Assembly (NCBI GenBank): GCA_033720735.1
Contig: JAWWBX010000109.1
Coordinates: 1-12,121, forward strand
DNA: 12,121 nt
DNA from: B8-G4 sp033720735
GTDB lineage: Bacteria > Bacteroidota > Bacteroidia > Chitinophagales > Saprospiraceae
Reading direction: 5' to 3'
Of the stretch, positions 8,315 through 12,121 are shown in pieces. Numbering within the stretch: position 1 is the stretch's first letter; each line of letters begins with the position of its first letter. Under the pieces are notes generated by a model. It was not told the DNA's origin, ran no database searches, and saw only the letters and a list, made by a program, of their open reading frames with translations. The translations under genes and the position numbers were made by a program.

Positions 8315-9337
8315 ATGCAAGGACATCTGCTGAATTTGAATCAGAACGAAGAACTGGTAGTTCCGCAACTCAAGGCCCGGCTCTACGATCTGAAGTACAA
8401 CTTCGAAGACAATACCATTGAGCCACCTGTATCACGCAAGGACCCGGTCAGCGGCGAGGAGATCCTGAAGGAGATCAGTGCCTATATCATCAGCAAACCC
8501 CTCGTGCGGGCAGTCAATGCGGCGATCGTAGCCGACCGGCCATTGCTCCTGAAAGGGGAGCCGGGCTGTGGCAAGACTAAGCTCGCACGGGCCGTCGCGG
8601 CCAAGTACCACGGACCCGAACTCTACCAATATTACTTCGAGTGGCATGTCAAGTCGCGCAGCCGGGCCCAGGAAGGCGGCTATACCTTCGATCACCTGCA
8701 GCGCCTCCGGGACACGACGGTAGCCCAGGTGGACCCAGAAGCCAGAGAGCGTGCGGCTGATCCAAAGCAATACCTGACACTTGGCCCGATGGGATTCGCC
8801 TTTCGCGCCGAGCACAAGAATGGCAAGAAACCGATCCTGCTCATCGACGAGATCGACAAGGGAGACATTGACTTTCCCAATGACCTGCTGCTCGAGCTTG
8901 ATGAAATGCGGTTCAGGATACATGAATTGCCCGGCGAGCATTTCGTCGCCGCTCCGCGTGGCAAACGACCACTGGTGTTCATCACCAGCAATGATGAACG
9001 TGAACTACCGCCAGCCTTTCTGCGGCGCTGCCTGTATTACAAGATCCCGCCCTTCGGCCCGGACATGCTGTTCAAGATCGCCAGCACCAAGATCAGGGAG
9101 TACTACGAAGAAGTGGAGATGAAGGATAAACCGGAGATCACCGACGACACGCTCAAGAAGTTTGTGAAAGCCTTCGACGACGCCAAAAAGGGAGCGATCG
9201 CGAAAGCCCCGTCCACCAGCGAATTGCTCGACTGGTTGAAGCTCCTCACCTACCGCCACTATCAGGAGAATGTGGACTTTGAGAAGGAGATCGGCAACAA
9301 GGAACTCCAGGACATTGCGCTCAAACTGAATACGTAA
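8315..9337 (+). CDS. MoxR-type AAA+ ATPase
   Basis: With the start at 8315 the protein has 340 residues. Walker A is GEPGCGKT (81-88), Walker B is ILLIDEID (174-181, with D178 and E179), sensor 1 is FITSNDER (N226), and FLRRC (R237/R238) holds the likely arginine finger. The segment between Walker A and B and the DDTLKKFVKAF lid region fit MoxR/AAA_5 proteins. The usual sensor-2 arginine is not obvious: the lid reads APSTSELLDWL where many MoxR proteins have SPR. An upstream in-frame ATG (8207) would add 36 residues lying entirely over the previous gene; those residues are low-quality and do not fit the family, so I prefer 8315, 10 nt after the previous stop. MoxR ATPases work with vWA proteins to remodel or activate a partner, and the vWA gene follows with a 1-nt overlap. 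Role here (inference): ATP-dependent licensing of the effectors. Confidence 0.93.
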   Translation: MQGHLLNLNQNEELVVPQLKARLYDLKYNFEDNTIEPPVSRKDPVSGEEILKEISAYIISKPLVRAVNAAIVADRPLLLKGEPGCGKTKLARAVAAKYHGPELYQYYFEWHVKSRSRAQEGGYTFDHLQRLRDTTVAQVDPEARERAADPKQYLTLGPMGFAFRAEHKNGKKPILLIDEIDKGDIDFPNDLLLELDEMRFRIHELPGEHFVAAPRGKRPLVFITSNDERELPPAFLRRCLYYKIPPFGPDMLFKIASTKIREYYEEVEMKDKPEITDDTLKKFVKAFDDAKKGAIAKAPSTSELLDWLKLLTYRHYQENVDFEKEIGNKELQDIALKLNT

Positions 9338-10512
9338 TGACGGTCGATCGTCAGCATATGGTTGGACCATTGTTCGGCTTCTTCCGCTTTATCCGGAACA
9401 AGTCGCACGCCCCGCTTTCGATCGACCAGTACGACGCCTTTGTCCGTGCGGTCTATGCCATGGATCTGCAAGACATCCAGACTGCTGCAGACCTGATGGA
9501 GCTGACCAAGATCTTCTGGCTGTCGGACACGCGATTCCAAACGCAGTACGAAGGGTATTTCCGGGCGTTCTTTCAATGGGAGGAGTTATTCGCCAATGGT
9601 GATGATCCGGATCGTGTGCCACCTCCGGATCCTGAGAACGGCGACAGTGAGGAACCCGTGGTGAAGCCCGACCCCGCAGATGGAGGCATCGAAGGGCCGC
9701 AAGATCCGAACGGATCTGACGAGAACGGATCTGGCTCCATTGAGTCAGAAACGGTTGATCAATCACAACTCGTTGATTTCGAATTGCTGATTCGCGAATC
9801 GCAACAGGGCCTGGAAGAGGAAGTGCCCGTTTCAGGCATGTATGCCCACGATTTTAACCTGTCCCTGCAATCGCTGATGCCCTTCAACGCGCGCAAAGTA
9901 TCTCAGCGACTGCGGAGAAAGGTTGAAACAGCGGAACAGGTACCGTCAGACCGGCTGGATCTGCGCGAAATGAGCCGGCGCTATGCCACCGATGGATTTC
10001 TCGCGGAGATCATTTACGAAATGGCTGATGCAAGCCATTCCAACGTGGTGCTCCTGGCCGACCGCTTTGGCTCCATGTACGCCCACAGTTATCTGGAGGA
10101 ACACTTGCGCACCTGCTTTCGGCAGATCCCGCACTGCACCTTTGAGCACTACTATTTCTACAATGTGCCCGACTATGATGCGGAAAAGGCACACTACTGT
10201 CTCACTGTTCCCGGCAAGGCTGTCCAGACCTTCTACACATCGAAACACAAATGGACCGACCGTACCTGGATCTTCATTCTCAGTGATGCCGGAGCCCATT
10301 CGGGCATGGTCAACCGGCCTCGCATGCACGCTACCCTCCAATTTTGGCACGACCTCAGGGCGATCACCCCGCACGTTTACTGGATCAATCCGGTCCCGTT
10401 TGAATATTTGAACGATTGTACGGCCAAGCGTCTGCAACTGCGCATCCCGATGTATCATCCCGATGAAGCCAGCCTCAACCAATTGATCACCGCTTCAAAA
10501 TCTGTCAAGTAG
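9337..10512 (+). CDS. CoxE-like vWA-domain protein, partner of the MoxR ATPase
   Basis: This is a 391-residue protein. Residues 1-85 are mostly helical. About 88-140 is a low-complexity linker rich in Asp, Glu, Pro, Gly and Ser (e.g. PPPDPENGDSEEP). About 225-391 is the vWA-like domain: NVVLLADRFGSMYAHSY carries the MIDAS-type motif as D242-R-F-G-S246, so the middle Ser of the canonical DxSxS is Phe. WIFILSDAGAHSG (SDAG at 316-319) and HVYWINPVPFEYLND follow and are typical of CoxE-like vWA proteins next to MoxR genes. Metal binding may therefore be altered. The start at 9337 sits in a TAATG overlap with the ATPase stop, which implies translational coupling and a fixed ratio of the two products. 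A Met at residue 8 is a possible alternative start. Known: MoxR and vWA proteins form chaperone-like pairs. Inference: this one links the ATPase to the pseudo-caspase or protease partners. Confidence 0.88.
   Translation: MTVDRQHMVGPLFGFFRFIRNKSHAPLSIDQYDAFVRAVYAMDLQDIQTAADLMELTKIFWLSDTRFQTQYEGYFRAFFQWEELFANGDDPDRVPPPDPENGDSEEPVVKPDPADGGIEGPQDPNGSDENGSGSIESETVDQSQLVDFELLIRESQQGLEEEVPVSGMYAHDFNLSLQSLMPFNARKVSQRLRRKVETAEQVPSDRLDLREMSRRYATDGFLAEIIYEMADASHSNVVLLADRFGSMYAHSYLEEHLRTCFRQIPHCTFEHYYFYNVPDYDAEKAHYCLTVPGKAVQTFYTSKHKWTDRTWIFILSDAGAHSGMVNRPRMHATLQFWHDLRAITPHVYWINPVPFEYLNDCTAKRLQLRIPMYHPDEASLNQLITASKSVK
9708..9733 (+). repeat. Short tandem repeat within the vWA protein linker
   Basis: GAACGGATCTG occurs at 9708-9718 and again at 9723-9733, a period of 15 nt (five codons), encoding part of the N-G-S-D-E-N-G-S linker. 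It keeps the reading frame, so it is consistent with a slippage-type expansion of a flexible linker. No other function is evident. Confidence 0.6.
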
Positions 10513-12121
10513 TGCGTGCGTCAGCAGGCATACCGCATCTGACAGAGTCGCGTGCCGAACGCATGGATGCGTTTGCCCGTTACGCGGCACACTTGCCCTG
10601 GTTCAACGTGCACGCCCTGCACATGCTCTATCTGAACGTTTTTGAGAAACATGACCCGCTGGGCAAGCTCGAGTACGGCCCTGAAACCACGATGCACGAG
10701 TTCAAACTGCAGGCGTACAAGGAGCGCATGATCACCTGCGCTGATCTGATCAACGCGCCGTGTGTGCAACCGGTGATCCAGGATATTTTTGTCATCCGGC
10801 CTGAGATCCAGGACGCCCTACGCAACCAGTTTGATCCCGGTATCGCACGAGAGATCGCGCGCTTCATGCTGGCCTACGGCTTCGAACACAAGCGCTGGTT
10901 TATCGGCCCCAGGTACCTGGAAGCCTATCGCATCAGTGCCAACACGATCCTGGACCCGGCACGGGAAGGCGCACGCATCACCCGGCATATCGTGCAGCAG
11001 CTCAATCAAATCCCGCAAATGGAGGGCAAGCGAAACCGGATTGCCTACTATCTGAACTGGTTGGAAAGCAATACAACCTCTCCGGAACAGGAACAGCTGA
11101 TGGAGCTTCTGCGCTATCTGCAAGGCGATACCAATGCTACCGCCAGTCAGATCGCCGAGGCCGCCTCTGACGCCGAATCTGTGAAGGTCAAATTGCCGCG
11201 GGAGGTGCGGGAGGCGATCGTTGCTGAGGTACAAAAAGGCGCACAGGACGCAGCATCGCGCACCCTGTACCTGTTGGCGATCGGCATCGACAGGTATGCT
11301 GATACGCGGATCGCGCCACTGCATGCCGCACAGTCTGACGCCGAACGATTCAGAAACTATCTGAGTGAGAACCGGCACGAAGAAGCGTCGCTCCACCACG
11401 TCACCATGTATAATGCGACGGCTACCCGAGAGGCGGTGATCGAACAGATCAAGTCTGTTGGTCAACAGCTGCAACCTGGTGACACTTTCGTATTCTACTT
11501 CGCCGGCTACGGATGCACCGAAGATCTGCCCGGCGGCGCGTCGAATATTGCACAGCAAAGCGTCCCGACCAAGATGGCACCACTCGAAACTGCTCCGGAC
11601 CGCGTCCTCGTCCTCCACGATACTGACGCCGATACGCCGGGCCTGGCAATGGACGAACTCGAATATCTGCTGACCCAGTTTCCGCAGGAATGCACCTGCG
11701 TGAGCATTCTGGATTGCGACTTTGAGCGCAAGATATTGGTGGAAGAAGTGGAAGGTCTCACGGCCAGATCATTACCGTGGGCTGCAAGGCCGCGATCGGC
11801 CACGGAATGGGTTTGGAATGACGATGATGCGCCTACGCTTTATACGCAACCTGATTACCGTGGGATGGTACTGCACGCAACCGGACTTGATGGGAACGCC
11901 TACGAAGATGACGATGGTGGGTGCTTCACCAGAACGATGCTGAAGGATCTAATGCAGAACTCCAATGACCGTAACTACGCGCAGCTGTGCTTTCACCACT
12001 CCGACGCCCTCATGCGCCAGACACAACAGCAGCCCTACTGTGAGGCACGCGGAGATCTCAGCGTCCAGGAAGGCTTCCTGGGTGGATTCCTGAGATCTGA
12101 TATCAAACCGCCAGCAGCGGA
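10512..12121 (+). CDS. Caspase-like protein with degenerate active site (pseudo-caspase), 3' partial
   Basis: The frame is open from after a TGA at 10464-10466 to the window end (536 codons), with no stop. I take GTG at 10512 as the start because TAGTG overlaps the vWA stop, as in the gene before; ATG at 10563 (residue 18) is the alternative. Residues about 20-170 are helical (LPWFNVHALHML, ITCADLINAPC, GIAREIARFMLAYGF), resembling the N-terminal region of caspase-family proteins found beside MoxR/vWA genes in cyanobacteria and Bacteroidota. From about residue 251 a caspase-like domain begins: LYLLAIGIDRY, FVFYFAGYGCTED, MDELEYLLTQFP, SILDCDFER, GGCFTRTMLKDL. Compared with the first gene of the operon, SGHG has become AGYG (Y333 in place of the catalytic His) and DACHSG has become LDCDFE (C402 may still align). 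It is therefore probably proteolytically dead and may act as a scaffold or regulator (inference). What lies after residue 536 is unknown. Confidence 0.85.
   Translation, partial: MRASAGIPHLTESRAERMDAFARYAAHLPWFNVHALHMLYLNVFEKHDPLGKLEYGPETTMHEFKLQAYKERMITCADLINAPCVQPVIQDIFVIRPEIQDALRNQFDPGIAREIARFMLAYGFEHKRWFIGPRYLEAYRISANTILDPAREGARITRHIVQQLNQIPQMEGKRNRIAYYLNWLESNTTSPEQEQLMELLRYLQGDTNATASQIAEAASDAESVKVKLPREVREAIVAEVQKGAQDAASRTLYLLAIGIDRYADTRIAPLHAAQSDAERFRNYLSENRHEEASLHHVTMYNATATREAVIEQIKSVGQQLQPGDTFVFYFAGYGCTEDLPGGASNIAQQSVPTKMAPLETAPDRVLVLHDTDADTPGLAMDELEYLLTQFPQECTCVSILDCDFERKILVEEVEGLTARSLPWAARPRSATEWVWNDDDAPTLYTQPDYRGMVLHATGLDGNAYEDDDGGCFTRTMLKDLMQNSNDRNYAQLCFHHSDALMRQTQQQPYCEARGDLSVQEGFLGGFLRSDIKPPAA

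Larger units (their letters stand above)
2502..12121 (+). other. Putative cell-death/conflict operon: caspase-SGNH, gasdermin, CHAT, MoxR, vWA, pseudo-caspase
   Basis: Six co-directional genes follow one promoter candidate with spacings of 21, 6 and 10 nt and then two 1-nt overlaps (TAATG, TAGTG). No internal terminator is visible. The last three genes match the layout of MoxR–vWA–third-protein 'ternary' conflict systems. The first three supply two intact cysteine proteases of the caspase fold, a likely pore former and a serine hydrolase. Joint expression is well supported by the spacing; a shared defence or programmed-death function is inferred from family knowledge. The 3' boundary is not in the window. 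Confidence 0.75.

Noticed and set aside
11499..11513. Tyr for His at the pseudo-caspase active site as a sequencing error
   Set aside because: A single-base change could do it, but the neighbouring Ser-to-Ala and the altered Cys motif about 70 residues later are independent losses, and the frame stays intact.
10818..11618. 266-codon open frame on the - strand at the pseudo-caspase gene
   Set aside because: The + strand frame here is open for 536 codons and carries caspase landmarks; the antisense product has no recognisable motif.
1..12121. CRISPR arrays, tRNA/rRNA genes, insertion sequences, attachment sites
   Set aside because: I saw no regularly spaced repeats, no cloverleaf with conserved tRNA positions, no transposase motifs and no terminal inverted repeats in the window.

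Overview
The window looks like a chromosomal piece from a Bacteroidota organism, probably of the Saprospirales/Lewinella type. The evidence is a large FG-GAP/VCBS–ASPIC protein typical of that phylum, a promoter candidate of the Bacteroidota TTTG/TAnnTTTG kind, start codons without Shine-Dalgarno sequences, and fairly GC-rich DNA. This taxonomic call is an inference from style, not from a marker gene. All recognised genes are on the + strand.

Region 1 (2-2416) is the 3' part of a surface or secreted FG-GAP repeat protein. Its 5' end lies outside the window and it has no evident link to what follows. Region 2 (2417-2589) is a short intergenic stretch holding a weak hairpin with a T-rich tract and a good Bacteroidota-type promoter candidate.

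Region 3 (2590 to the window end) is a tight operon of six genes with gaps of 21, 6 and 10 nt followed by two 1-nt overlaps. In order they are: (i) an active-looking caspase-family protease fused to a beta-rich middle and a C-terminal SGNH/GDSL hydrolase; (ii) a 282-residue protein that I read as a bacterial gasdermin, with an N-terminal Cys and a short acidic C-terminal tail; (iii) a CHAT-family protease with intact His/Cys, followed by a domain that may be an inactive STAND NTPase; (iv) a MoxR-type AAA+ ATPase; (v) a CoxE-like von Willebrand A (vWA) protein with a degenerate MIDAS and an acidic linker; (vi) a protein with a helical N-terminus and a caspase-like domain whose active-site His is replaced by Tyr, running off the end of the window.

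My reading is a regulated-cell-death or anti-phage locus. A MoxR–vWA–pseudo-caspase trio resembles the MoxR/vWA 'ternary' conflict systems and would act as the NTP-dependent sensing or licensing unit. The CHAT and/or caspase protease would cut the gasdermin tail, so that the gasdermin forms membrane pores. The SGNH domain would be a second, possibly lipid-directed, effector. Domain calls rest on motifs seen in the sequence; the wiring between them is inference.
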